This document shows positions 19,880-30,755 of a DNA stretch of 64,000 bases, piece by piece (the first letter of the stretch is position 1; every line of letters starts with the position of its first letter). The notes beneath the pieces were generated by a model. It saw nothing but the letters and a program-made list of their open reading frames with translations, was not told the origin of the DNA and searched no databases. The DNA is from Byssothecium circinans. Lineage: Eukaryota; Ascomycota; Dothideomycetes; Pleosporales; Massarinaceae. Both the position numbers and the translations under genes were made by a program. Location of the stretch: assembly GCA_010015675.1 (NCBI GenBank), contig ML977046.1:96483-160482 (forward strand). Direction: 5' to 3'.

Positions 19880-21175
19880 AAGAAAAAGAACTCCCCGTAT
19901 TTTGAAGACGCCAGAGCTCGTCAGGTACACCGCGTAGATCCCGAAAGTGGGGTTCTTCATCGAACACGCCAATGAAGATCTTGCGGAGATGGGGAAGTTT
20001 ATCCGCAAATCCCCGGCTTAGTGTAGTGCTGTGCGTCATATGGATGACGGTATTGTCCATCTCTGATGTGCGAAAAATCAGTTTTCAAGTGATGATGGAA
20101 GCTGCTCCAAGAGAAGGCCTTCCACGTGATACTCGAAGTCGACAATCTCGCCGCGAAAATCTCCCTCCAATATATTCTCCCACATGTACGGCGGAAGTGT
20201 TGGACGGTGGAGGGCCGAGAACTGAGAGCAAGAGTGAGAATATGGTGTATTGTGTGTGCAGTGGTGTAGCTTAGGAGACACAACTATATAGGCAGGAGCT
20301 GACGCTAGACCAGAACGGTACTGAACCGCCTGGGACAGTTAAGTACTGTTTAGTCTAACAGGAAGATTTAGCATTTCGAGCAAAGTGAAATATCTCAGGG
20401 ATTGAATTCGAAGTTCAGCCATGTTGGCGTTGTGTCGGCACACAGTTCTTCGAGGGTGCCTTGATGAGGTTCTAGGCATTGGATTAGTCGTACGCACGTG
20501 AAGTTGAGTGGAACGCCATCGCCATGTTCTGGATTGTAAGCCGTGTAGACCAATGTCTTGAGTTGCAGCATACATGCATGAGCATTTTCATCTCGGAGTC
20601 GCTCATTACGTAGGATCCAAGGATCACGTGTCGCAGATATACAGTGCGTGATTGTAGCGACAAAGGGGCGTCTAGCGAAACGTCTGACATGGCAGCTATG
20701 AACTAGCTGCCTCGCCTCCGGGTACTACCGCCAAAGATTTCAAATTTCCGGAGGCTGCGAATAGGAAGCAGGTCATTGAAGTAGAGGATTGGCCAAGTTA
20801 TTACTCCTCTGCTGCAAACACATTCAGGATTCCTTTCTAAAGCACAAAGTTAGCAAATCCATGTAAAGAAGAAGTATTGAAATCATCGCAAGCTCTCTAC
20901 CGTCCCTTTCGAATCACAAATGCTATACCAGTTATCACCCAAAGTCCCCCCTCCTTTCAATTCCACACGATGCACGCATTTTGCCAGCTGAAGGCGTTCT
21001 AGAAGGCGTTTCAGAAAAGGTGTGAACGACGGAGTACACAGTTTTGGGTGCTGTATTCCGGGTAAAATTTAGACTGGGTCCCATTGCGCAGGCGTTCACA
21101 AGTGCGGGACACATTAAGTAGATCAACTTGGCGCAGGGGTGATGCTACGCAAAGCAACAATTCCATGCCGAGATC
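19880..21175 (-). pseudogene. F-box / LRR-type protein relic with several frameshifts
   Basis: Coding fragments follow each other on the minus strand in shifting frames. First an F-box, LGMELLLCVASPLRQVDLLN then VSRTCERLR (21172-21050). A 1-base shift leads to LKRLLERLQLAKCVHRVELK. Further on come MLQLKTLVYTAYNPEHGDG and LEPHQGTLEELC, then after another shift SLRYFTLLEMLNLP. About 150 bases of a dispersed repeat (20200-20355) follow, then LPPYMWENILEGDFRGEIVD, and after another shift FADKLPHLRKIFIGVFDEE. This order suits fungal F-box proteins with a leucine-rich tail. Introns could explain one break but not all. F-box proteins normally link substrates to SCF ubiquitin ligases; this copy should be dead. 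Confidence 0.7.
20200..20355 (-). repeat. Dispersed repeat, copy 1 (matches 63010-63175)
   Basis: Read on the minus strand, this matches 63010-63175 over about 150 bases with scattered, mostly transition differences. Shared landmarks are AACAGTACTT, GGTTCAGTACCGTTC, CTAGCGTC, a TATA-like TATAGT and a final GTCCAACA. It interrupts the F-box relic. The TATA element and pyrimidine-rich follow-on resemble an LTR or promoter fragment. Confidence 0.7.
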
Positions 21176-21731
21176 TGCAAACTGAGCCCAGAGGGAAGTT
21201 ATCTTCGCGTAAAGTGCTGAAGTGGATGACCGGAGGAGACTTTCAAAAAATTGTCTGCGCGCCGAAGACCACTTAAAATTCTTTTTGAAGAGAGGGGTGA
21301 GTCGAAGCCCCTCAATGGGACCGGCGCATCTGAGCTTCATGGGGAACATGACCCTAGCAAATGTGAGAAGCGCAAAATCTTATCTATACAACAGAGTCAA
21401 AGATATTATTACTTTGGGGAAGTATTCCAACCGCGCTATTTGGATCTACTCTTTCCGCAGCTCTCCTGGACGTACAATCGACTGGATGTACTGAAGCTTT
21501 CGCATCGTATCCGTTTTAAGCAGTGCGGTGAATATCTGGCCGCGGTGGGCACGAGAGAAGCTTAGAGTCGAAGAGGTTGCAATCATATGGAAGGATTATA
21601 AGGCAACTGCGGTTTAATTTGCAATTAACTCAAACATAATGTAACTACGACCTGGTGGTAAAGTCAGAAGTGTTCCGCCTCCTGGAGAAAGCTTAGAACT
21701 CACATACATAATCACCCGCCTACAAGGAATA
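21176..21731. other. Intergenic upstream of the F-box relic
   Basis: No further coding fragment recognised. Confidence 0.35.
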
Positions 21732-22387
21732 CTACAAGCTATCTGGCGGCCGCGTAATTTTCGTTAGATGGTCTCCATTCAGGGTTTTCATAATCTTCCC
21801 TAGGCCTTCATGAGTGTAATCTTTCCCGTTCCACATGTCCTTGTGGTACCGAACCTTTCCATGCTCATCCAAAGTGAGCGTGACGAGTGAGTTGACCTTC
21901 TTCGGGATTGGTGCTGGCTTGGGTGTGTACTCTTGCTGAAGCTTGAAGATAATCTCGTCCGGTTTAGAAGAGACAACTTCAGTCTTGATAGTGCGGGACT
22001 TGGCCATAACTTTCGGGATGCCTTTCAATAGTTAATTGGGGATACTAGAAGTAAAAGTTGTGAGTGAAACTTACCGTACCACTGACCAGCGATCTTATAC
22101 CGTGTATCGCAGTAGCTCCATGGATCATCGTAAATGGCTTCTTTCGCATAAACCTGCATATCCTCCTCGTTCGCACTCCCGGAGTAGAGATTGCATATTG
22201 ATTGCACAATTCGCTGCTGCGAAGGCTCGAGAGGGATCGATTTGTCTGGATGCGGCTCGTAGTCTACGCCTGACGATGCGTTGTTAGGACCCTCGGCGTT
22301 TTGGGTAAGCTTGACGGGATCGGGTCGCTTTTCGAACTTGTTCTGTAGTATTTCGGCGCGCTCTCCAGAGCCGGTCGGGGAAGCCAT
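21732..22387 (-). CDS. NTF2/SnoaL-like domain protein, 200 aa
   Basis: Two exons, 22387-22075 and 22021-21732, separated by a 53-bp intron (GTAAGT to AAAG) that joins KIAGQWYG to IPKVMAKSR. The protein has a disordered start, then QRIVQSICNLYSG, an acidic YAKEAIYDDPWSYC and a C-terminal HKDMWNGKDYTHEGLGKIMK. This is the pattern of small cone-shaped NTF2/SnoaL-like proteins common in ascomycetes, in which DDPW follows the second helix. Ligand and role are unknown. The last splice site is weak, but the frame is continuous only with this join. Confidence 0.65.
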
Positions 22388-24482
22388 TCTTTTCTTCGAA
22401 GTATTGCGGAGTTTTTGAGTTAGATGCTCTCAAATTTTCCATTTGAGTAAGTGTTCAAACTGTATTTATCGTGACGTCATGGCGATGCTTGCACTCATGG
22501 TGTACCTTGGCTTCTACCTATGGTATCTGCCACCACAAGATGCTCTGTTATTTTTAATGAATCAATTGATGACTATCGGAGAATAAGTGGAAAGGCCCAA
22601 AGCACTCGTGCTAAGTTGTTTGGCAGTGGCTGGTCTGCTTAAACACCAAATCGTATAGAGCGTCTTCCCTGTTTGTGGGTCTACTGGAGAATTGAACTCT
22701 GCAGCCAACTATGCATGACAAAAAACGAGTTGGAAATATCCCGTTTCATTTAGACTCAGCTGGCCGTTATCGTTTGTGTTTTTCATTGCGAGGGTTTGCA
22801 GCAGCATGCCATCACCACAACCTCGATTCCCTCACAATGCTCCACCTTGTACCTAATCCAATCAAACATCACAACAACTGAGTATAGAAAGGCCCACCCA
22901 AGCCGTGAAAAGTTATATGTAGGAAGATTCTTCTCATAGCATTTAATTAACTTAGACGCGTATGCAGCGTCGATTCTTTACATATTACCTCTTTCGGCCT
23001 TCACAATGTGGCAGTACACGCGACTTACTAAGATTATTATTAATAAAAATCTTTCGTTAATAGATGGTGCTGGAATTTAATTGTTTCTCGAGCTGTTATT
23101 TTCGATGCTATTTACAGTACTGGTACAGAAGTGTTACAACCCTTTAGCAGGCCTAAACTATGGAAAGCTTTAAGAGACTTTTGACGCGTGCCTATATCAT
23201 GGTAATATGTAGCAAATAAATATTTGCTCCATTTCAATCAAGAACTTTCACTGCATCTTTTGTTCGTATCTTTCTCCAGGCCTGGTCAAACCCACCGTTT
23301 GATGAATCTCAAGACGCTGCGACAGACATTCCACCATCGCCAGAGGCGGCTTTCTCTTCAAGCTTTCTAAGAAACCATATGAATAGCTTTCACGCTGGCG
23401 TATACTTTGCTGGACCTGTGAGAAGCTTCGAAAACATCTCTCATCCGGAACTGGCCCAATAGTGTTGCCTCACTGAAATCCTTTGAAATATGCAGGAAAT
23501 AGATTTGTGAAGAATGATATATCTTCCTATGCTTTCTTGAATATTGGTTTTGCCTCTATACTATAATCGTTAAAAGGGAACTAACCTATGTACAGTGCAA
23601 TCCGCTGGGAGCAAAATATTTGGACCACCAGCCCTCCTTCGATTTCATTGAAAAGTATTGCGGTTCTACTTTAGCTCGAAAGCCCTATCACCCTTAGCCG
23701 CACCAGATTTAGAACTCGACATGAATAATCTTCAGCTTGGAGGAGTACGATTCGGTTTCATCGTTGGAATAGCCCTCTTGCGGTAACAAAAACCCTGGGA
23801 ATAGGCCTGAATGAATCCTCAAAGTTAAGACAACACCTAGGGTTCTATCTGAGAGTTAGATCCTATACTTGTGTTATTTCCTGAGATAGCATTTGAACGA
23901 GACCGGCATCTCGTCTCCTTTGATGAATGGGCATACCCGTCTACTCCTTCATTCATGCGCTAATTGACAAACACAGGGATGATTTGTTTAGATTGTGCGA
24001 GCATCAACTTGATCATGAAGATGCTAAGGAAGCAGTGTTAAGCATAGTAAGAGTTTCTTTGAGTTCGTTTAAGGAAGATACTTGGAGTGTTCATTGGCTC
24101 CTTGTGGCATCGATTATAGCGAAGAGCTGTATGAACAGCTTTAATACTTCTCGCAACCTTAATATAACGCCTGTTTCTTGCGGCCAGGATACTCTGCTTT
24201 AAACCGTTACCAGTATATAGTTCTCTTCAATGTGAAAGCATATTGCATACCTAAGTATCGAATTAGAGCGCACGCGTCGGGAACTTGGTATGAACTTTCC
24301 GCGGCCATTGTGAGATATCACTGTAACAGAACCGTCTCCACTTTCACTTTCACGCTTCGCGCACGTTGTTAACAAACGCACGATCAGAAGCCCCGTTAGT
24401 ATTTATCGTCACCATTCTTCCCTCCGCAACTTTCGTTCTCCACCCTTCTCGCGGACCTTCTTAAAGCTTCATCGAGAGAAAA
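22388..24482. other. 2.1-kb AT-rich intergenic stretch with a possible coding relic
   Basis: Mostly featureless AT-rich sequence. On the minus strand about 72 codons without a stop (23468-23253) read like protein (SFSQVQQSIRQRESYSYGFL ... AMVECLSQRLEIHQTVGL), possibly the last exon of a decayed gene; no family recognised. The plus frame at 23927-24202 (91 codons) has no features. RIP-damaged repeat DNA is a plausible origin. Confidence 0.3.
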
Positions 24483-25436
24483 ATGCTGTCACAACTATCC
24501 ACTCAGTTGAAGTCTCTTTCAATCAATATGAGTGCTGCTAGCGCCATCGAAGCCTTGCCGGCCTCCCCCATCTCTCCAGTCGCTCTCACGACTCAGCCCT
24601 CCGTGCCCAGTTCTAGAGCCCGAGACTTCAACTCCCTCGCCACTGAATCCCTTCCTAAGTACCTCGGCGAAGTCCGCAACCAGTACGCCTCTGATCCTAT
24701 CCGCCTTAGCGACCTCGAGGCTATTATATGCCAAGCCATCTCCATCGCCTTGCGTCTCTCAATGAAGGACGGTGGAAAGGTCTCTCCCGGCGGCCTACAA
24801 GCCAAGTTAGACGTCAAGATCGAGAAGCTTCACGCTGCCCACAACTGCGGTGCTGCTCTCAATCGGCATATTGTGGGCATCTTGCCTATCGAGCAGCGTT
24901 GTCCGCAGCTGCATGGAAAGAAGACTTTTGACTGGGATTTCAAGATTGAGGCTGAGATGACAGCGCTCAAGATGAAGGTGACGCGGCAGCGCAACCAGGC
25001 AGCCAAATGCAGGCTTATGCAATGGCAATATAGGGGCTCTAAATTCGGTAAACACCGTAGGCACAAGGTTGAATCATCTTGGGCCGATATGGTTCTCTAC
25101 ATGCGAAAAGCCCAATGCCACTCCCAGCCGCCGAAAGGCTGTCACCGCCAAGATGCTGGACGGTGCTGATAATGCAACTGTTCTCCAGTCCACAGTCACT
25201 GGCTCTGCTTCCAGCCCTGGAAAGCGTAAGCGGCCTGCCGAAACCAACGGGGAAAAAGCCAAAGATGTTACGATCGCCGCGCTGCAGCCCTTCCGAAGCG
25301 CACCAAGGCCGTCAGAGTCGAAGTGCCGTCTTCAGATACACTTGCTACCTTGTATCCCGAAGAGATATTCTTGCTTAGGTTAGAAGCTGGTATTAACCTC
25401 CGCGACGAGCTTCAGAGTAAGTTTGGCTTGAAGTAA
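24483..25436 (+). CDS. Hypothetical protein, Lys/Arg-rich C-terminal half, intron model uncertain
   Basis: Not recognised. The first exon (24483-25047) encodes a Ser/Pro-rich start (PASPISPVALTTQPSVPSS), a helical middle and a basic stretch with KMKVTRQRNQAAKCRL. A coding-like 3' exon, LPKRTKAVRVEVPSSDTLAT to a stop at 25436, is in the same frame, but the stretch between is not open. Two models keep the frame: a single 240-bp intron 25048-25287 (237 residues), or two introns, 25048-25195 and 25226-25287, around a 30-base exon (247 residues). A branch-like GCTGATAAT sits near 25165. A start at Met16 (24528) is also possible. The basic clusters suggest nuclear location. Confidence 0.45.
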
Positions 25437-26403
25437 AGAAGCGGTTAATCTTTTGGAGTTGAAATGTTATGTATAGGGGAATAACAGCTGTTGCGGGTAT
25501 ATTACTATTGCATATCTAGCTATGTAGTACGGAGTATTAAAATAGACCTTTAGATTAATATAATTGTGCATTGTTTTTAACTGTGCTACTTTGTATTGGC
25601 GGCTATACTTAAAGCGAGCGATAGTCTCCAAACCCTGCAACTAAATTTGTCTTGCCTCTCCTCGCAATTGATTGGCTTTTTAGAGCATAAACCGCGAAAA
25701 AATGACTTAGGGCGTCGCGTCGTCGCCACATACCTGACCAAGCATGTGGGCGGTTGAGATTTACCCCAGCTAAACCACTTCTGTGCTAGCCCCGACTCCG
25801 CGTCAGCCGAGTCTCCATCTGGTTTGGTGTCTGAGCGTGCTGAGACTAGATAAACCCCATGCTTCTCCCGCATCCATGCTGTTGTCTGCCTGGCCTCCCT
25901 CAGTCGCGTGGCTGCTACATCGATATACCTGGCATCTGATGCCTGTGGCTGGAACGGCCCGCCGCGACCGTTTTGTTTAGTTTCCCTTCAACACCGCTGG
26001 CCCGCTCCCCTCGCCGCTCTAAGTCCAGAGTCAGATAAATATGAGCGAATCAAGCTCGTACTGCCTTCAGCCAACTTTAAGCATCTGAAGAAGTGCGCAA
26101 TAGACTCTCGGCGCAGACATCAAATGGACCTACCTTCCGATATTGACTGCAGCATAAACCTAACAAAATTTGCAACGGGCTTCAACAACCCGGGCCCACC
26201 TGGAATTTCTGCCACCGCTTCCGCTGAACCAGCCTAATACCACCAAGCACACATCGTACTCAAATGCAACCTGACCTCCCACAGCACCTGGAATATGATA
26301 GTTTAATTAAAGAGAAGGAGCATGGAAGCAGGATGGAAGTTTTGCCCGTGTTGGAATTTTCCAGCTTGTTCTTGGCGTCAAAAAAGACGAAATCATGGTA
26401 GGC
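25437..26403. other. Intergenic
   Basis: No gene supported; short frames on both strands lack family features. Confidence 0.4.
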
Positions 26404-27232
26404 TCAGCGCATATCCCGGAGCTTCTGATGCCGCCTCTGCTTCTCCCTCTGCGACAGCTTGTCGTTCTCTACCCACCCCCTCGCCAAAGCCATCAGCTTA
26501 TCGTACTTATCCGCTTTCTCACCGACCATCTTCTCAAGAGCTTTTGCCTCCTTCTGCATAATTTGGTCGTGAACGCAGACTTTCTCAAACGTCGCCTCAT
26601 CAATCTTCATCTTCTTCGCGTCTAAATTTGAAACGTTAACAATTGTATCTAATAATATTTATTTAAAGAAGAAACTTACTCCTCTCTTCGGTCAAATCAC
26701 ACGTCTTCTTACGCTTCGTCTCTTTCTCTGGTACGAAGAGGCTTTCGAGATCAGACTTGTAATCTTCCATAACTTCATCCTCCACAGCTCCGCAAGCCGC
26801 TTCGAAGGCATTCAGAGAAATGGCAGTCCTATGCGCACTATTGGCAAAGTAGTCACAGTAGCCGGCAACTACCAGATAGTATGCGACTAGGGCCTTGAAA
26901 GGACGAAGATTTTTGACACCATCGCTTACGTAGGAGAATGGTCGGTAGAGGGTATACTTGACGGTCGAGTTGGAGGGAACTTTAGCGCTGCCTTTGTGGA
27001 CGAATTGGATATATGCTGAATCCTTCACGTAAGCCCATAAGGGAGACTCCTCCTCTTCCTGAATCTTGATGTAGCCAAGAAAAATCTTCATTGCAGTGCC
27101 TGCCTTGTCGATGGTTTGTTCCTGGAAGGTAACTTCGGATTTTGGAGGCAGGGCTGCGAAAGCTTCCGGAAACATGGCCTTCGCATGCGCGACAAGCGCT
27201 TCGGCGTCAAGGCTGGTATTGTTGTTGGCCAT
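26404..27232 (-). CDS. Hypothetical protein with C-terminal charged coiled region, 256 aa
   Basis: Two exons, 27232-26680 and 26621-26404; a 58-bp intron (GTAAGT to TTTAG) joins DLTEER to NAKKMKIDEATF. The first 150 residues look globular (FLGYIKIQEEEESPLWAYVK, RPFKALVAYYLVVAGYCDYF), and the rest is a charged helix (IMQKEAKALEKMVGEKADKY, LSQREKQRRHQKLRDMR) likely to be a coiled coil. No signal peptide or membrane anchor. Family not recognised; no function proposed. Clean splice sites and codon continuity support a real gene. Confidence 0.6.
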
Positions 27233-28127
27233 GTTGTTCGTCGGAATGTGGAATTTGTTCGTGGTATTTGAAGAAGTTTAGATCACACATACTGATATTT
27301 TGGGGTTGATGTTCTAAGAGTCTAGAATAAGTGACAATGAAGGTGAAGGTGAATTCTCGACACAGCCAAACCAAGGTGAAGATGAGTACGGGCGACAAGG
27401 TTTCACAGTGAAGGCGAGTTTTAATTTTAAAAGATGCCGTTTTAGTCGAATAGGTTTAATTCGATTAGAAAGATAGTATAAGCTGTTTTAACATTTATGG
27501 GAGAGGTCAATATAACCGTGGTGTCGCCCTTCGCAGAAAAAAAGCTGTGGCGTATACCATCACAAGGCAATTGAACTTGCAGGTATTTATGTCTTCAAAT
27601 CCGCAAACAGAGTCTATATAGGTTCTATTGTGGATATTTAGAGTGATACGCAGCTGAGCGGCAGCGCCTAGGTTCACAGGCCACACGGTGTCGAAGTATG
27701 CTGTTTTGACAATGGGCATCCCTCAGTGTGATAGTTATGTAAAGAAAAATATAGCGCGCGTAGTGGGGCCCACCGTTTGCGCTCCCCGCTTTGTATTGGA
27801 CTATGACCAGTGAAAATCAGCGCCACTGCAGGCGTTCACATTAAGGCTTTTATTTATTGCACCTGATATTTTGTACTGTATATATATTATTTAAAATCAC
27901 AAATCACTAATTCCCGTACTAGAACGCTCATACGGTCCGAGGATAGTTACGCTCGACTTTATTGTTGAGTGTATGGTGTCCGTTGATAGACTGTGTTCGA
28001 ACCCAACAAAGTAAATCTGTAAATCTAAGGTTTCTTTGGGCAACTAGCCATGTTGCTTTCTTTTGCAATTTTTTTTGGGTTTTAGAATTTTAATTCTGAA
28101 TTAAAAACATGCGAAGCCATCACCGAC
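27233..28127. other. Intergenic with a short dispersed repeat
   Basis: No gene supported. 27492-27530 resembles 33100-33140, with differences that are almost all transitions. The rest is AT-rich. Confidence 0.4.
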
Positions 28128-29657
28128 CTAGTCGCAAATATGGCCGATCCCGCCTTCATCGAGACTCACTCTTAGGTGCAAAGTCTTTTTCACAATCCCA
28201 AAAGAGTGGAAGCCGACCTCGAGGTCCATAAACACTGCCAATGGATTCTTCGTGTTCTTTCCATGCCACATAAGTGCTCTAGCATCTTTCACCTCTTCTT
28301 TCAGATTATCCAATCTCTCCCCATAATGATCCTGGAACACATCTTTTGTAGCAGCCCATTTCTTGCTATCAACGACTCCACAGCTCCAATTCCCATTCAT
28401 GGCGTGACATATAATCGCGATAGGTTGATAGTCCGGCTTCCTGAATTCAATGTAGCCGAGAAACGCCCCGGTTGCATGAGCATGGAACCTTTGGTTCCAG
28501 CTGTTCCAACACCCCAGCGGGAAATGGTCGGTAAGAACAAAGCCAGCGCAATCAATCTTTAGAGCTTGTTGTTCTATTATATCGCATTGACTGGCAGTGA
28601 TTCTCTGAGGGACGTAGAATGCACACTCCGTCTGCCCGATATCTGATGAGGAATATATCTTATCAGCATTCACCCGGATGTATACATCTGTGGCCACTCT
28701 TTGGAGAGCGATGCGACATCTGTTTACGCCAGGAAATCTATGCTTCAGGGAGAGGTAGCGTATTCCGGTACCATCAAGACCAAGCTTGAGCTCGAAGCGT
28801 ATCCCACGGTTGGTAATGCGGTACTCGGTAGGATTGAAGTACGGTTTTTCGATAACGCTGTGCATGCCTCTAAAATGCGCGGGCGAGTCAGCCAGGAGGC
28901 CGCTGTAGGCAGAGGGCATGAAAGGGTGTCTCGCCCAAAGAAAGATTGACATATCGGCGCTTTGCTGGATTATCTCTTCCTGTAGCCGAATAAAGGCCTT
29001 GTCGCCTTCTCCGTATAGCATGGGCATATTGATGTCGAAAATTCCAAGGAGACAGTACGCCATATCTTCTTCGCGCGTGGTCTCCCGGCGCGACGCCCAG
29101 CTCATACGTGCTGCTGTAGGAACCTTGCTCAAGGCTACGTCGCGTTTGAGCACGTTTTCGGGTATCTTGGTGATCTTGCAGATGCCTTCGACCAGCGTAT
29201 CTTTGCGTCCAATACTCCGCCAATCTGTATCGTAGAATTCGAGATGATACGGAGCGATCAGTTCTTGCAGCGTCCAGCCTCGCGCAAACCATCGCGACTT
29301 TTCAAACGTCTTCTTGCCTTCGCCGACGTCTTCGAGATAGGTGAGACACACTATGGCATCGGCATAGTATCGGAACATGGTGTTGATGGCTTCCTGCAAC
29401 TCGGCGCTGGACTCCTTGTTGATACAGCATGTATCAACCCAGGCATAGTTCACTTTATACTTCTCCAACGCTATCTCGCACGTTCGGCGGATCTTCTTCC
29501 ATCCAACCTTTTGGGTCGTTGAAGGAGAAAGCGGAGTGGTTGTAATCTCTTGGAAGGAGATCTCATCCGCCCCCCATGTGTGCGAAAGTATGGCATAGCT
29601 CGGAGGGGACGCAGGAAAGAACTTAATGCGAAGGGTCCTGGTGTTGATGAGCCACAT
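28128..29657 (-). CDS. HET domain (heterokaryon incompatibility) protein
   Basis: Single exon, 509 residues. The HET domain occupies the first half with all usual blocks: YAILSHTWGADEISFQEI near residue 21, NYAWVDTCCINKESSAELQE near 70, SRWFARGWTLQELIAPYHLE near 125, and AYCLLGIFDINMPMLYGEGD near 200 followed by AFIRLQEEII. HET domains trigger cell death when unlike fungal individuals fuse and are often activated by STAND proteins; this type resembles the N-terminal domain of HET-E/HET-D, here without a NACHT-WD40 tail. The C-terminal half (DHFPLGCWNSW...) is of unknown function. It lies near the NB-ARC-TPR and patatin genes, which belong to the same biology. Intact. Confidence 0.9.
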   Translation of the reverse strand: MWLINTRTLRIKFFPASPPSYAILSHTWGADEISFQEITTTPLSPSTTQKVGWKKIRRTCEIALEKYKVNYAWVDTCCINKESSAELQEAINTMFRYYADAIVCLTYLEDVGEGKKTFEKSRWFARGWTLQELIAPYHLEFYDTDWRSIGRKDTLVEGICKITKIPENVLKRDVALSKVPTAARMSWASRRETTREEDMAYCLLGIFDINMPMLYGEGDKAFIRLQEEIIQQSADMSIFLWARHPFMPSAYSGLLADSPAHFRGMHSVIEKPYFNPTEYRITNRGIRFELKLGLDGTGIRYLSLKHRFPGVNRCRIALQRVATDVYIRVNADKIYSSSDIGQTECAFYVPQRITASQCDIIEQQALKIDCAGFVLTDHFPLGCWNSWNQRFHAHATGAFLGYIEFRKPDYQPIAIICHAMNGNWSCGVVDSKKWAATKDVFQDHYGERLDNLKEEVKDARALMWHGKNTKNPLAVFMDLEVGFHSFGIVKKTLHLRVSLDEGGIGHICD

Positions 29658-30449
29658 GGCACGATGTAGCTTAGATCTGGACTTGGGGCCGCAATGTCTT
29701 TGTGGAGCGTAGTGAAGAGAGTGGCAGCGCTGGGAACCTGTACCCCGCTATTTAGATTTGCATTCAGCCCTAGATTGACCGCAATTTATGTCAGCATGGG
29801 CAAGGCTGAGGCTGAAGTGTAGTTGTGGGTGCTAGCCGTCTTCCTGCGTAGTCTGGAGCACGATGGGATGACACATCACGCCAACACCAGTGTATGCACG
29901 ACGCCCTTCATCAACACCATCGTCACTTGCAACATCTGAAATTCGACCATCTCAACTTACATCAATTTTTGTTCGCTTATGGTCACCCAATATTGTCTTA
30001 AGCGAGTATGCTGCTGTACGGATTAGTAAGCCCACAACTATATAAGGCAGCCCACCGCCGCCCTCCTCCACTTCTTCTTCACTACACTTCCAACCCACCA
30101 CCACACCTTCCCACGCCCGTGATGGGTCGACACAAGGTACTATCCATTGCCCTCTTCCTTCATTCAACATTCACTGACCTCACTTCTAGTCGCCCATCAC
30201 GGGCACCCTCCAGGGTCCGCCTCGCTGGAGCCGCTTGGGGCTCCAGTGCTGGTGCGACCCCGTGCCTGTCAGGCTGATCAGGTGAACACTCGCAGTGCAA
30301 TGGGCAGAAGCTCTGTTGTTGTTCTCCCTTCGGGGTCGCGTGTTTCCGTTTGGGACCGGCTCCCTGTGATTCGCTGCACCTGAACATTCGGCATCTTTGA
30401 GGGTCACTTGCGACGGGTTCAGGATTTCACTGATGTAAGGGCACGTTCC
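29658..30449. other. Intergenic, GC-rich right half
   Basis: Promoter side of the HET gene. A 12-bp inverted pair GCCCGTGATGGG / CCCATCACGGGC lies near 30115 and 30192. An ATG at 30122 followed by GTACTATCC could start a small spliced gene, but no continuous frame could be shown. Confidence 0.3.
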
Positions 30450-30755
30450 ATGGCCTTCGGTCTGGTCAAAGGTATGTTCTTCTCCACCATCGTATAACTG
30501 ACTCTCCCGAGGTCACTGACATCTTCAGGACCCTCCATCGGCGACCTCCACGGCTGGCTCGAGCACTACCTCATCCTGCTCGAGCCAGCCAACAACACCA
30601 CACTGGCCCTCACCACCAGCGGCCATCACGGCTGGCTCGAGCACCGCCTCATCCTGCTCGAGCCAGCCAAAAATACTACATCGGTCTCACAACCAGCTAC
30701 CGCCGCGGCTGGTTCGAGCACTGCCTCACCTTGCTCGAGCCAGCCAACAACCTAA
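30450..30755 (+). CDS. Possible small two-exon gene over the hairpin array, 82 aa
   Basis: ATG at 30450 in exon 30450-30471 (MAFGLVKG), intron 30472-30528 (GTATGT to TTCAG), exon 30529-30755. The frame is kept across the join and reads HGWLEHYLILLEPANN then HGWLEHRLILLEPAKN, so the first two repeat units (78 bases apart) encode a 26-residue repeat. The third unit is shifted one base, and its matching GWFEHCLTLLEPANN is in another frame. It could be a real small gene, a decayed piece of a longer one, or an accident of the repeat. Unknown family. Confidence 0.3.
30552..30745. repeat. Three tandem perfect or near-perfect hairpins
   Basis: Stem GGCTGGCTCGAGCA with its exact complement, loop of 11 bases, at 30552-30590 and 30630-30668. 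A third at 30707-30745 has one mismatch (GGTTCGAGCA). Periods are 78 and 77 bases. Each 14-bp stem is GC-rich and contains a CTCGAG core. Confidence 0.9.
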
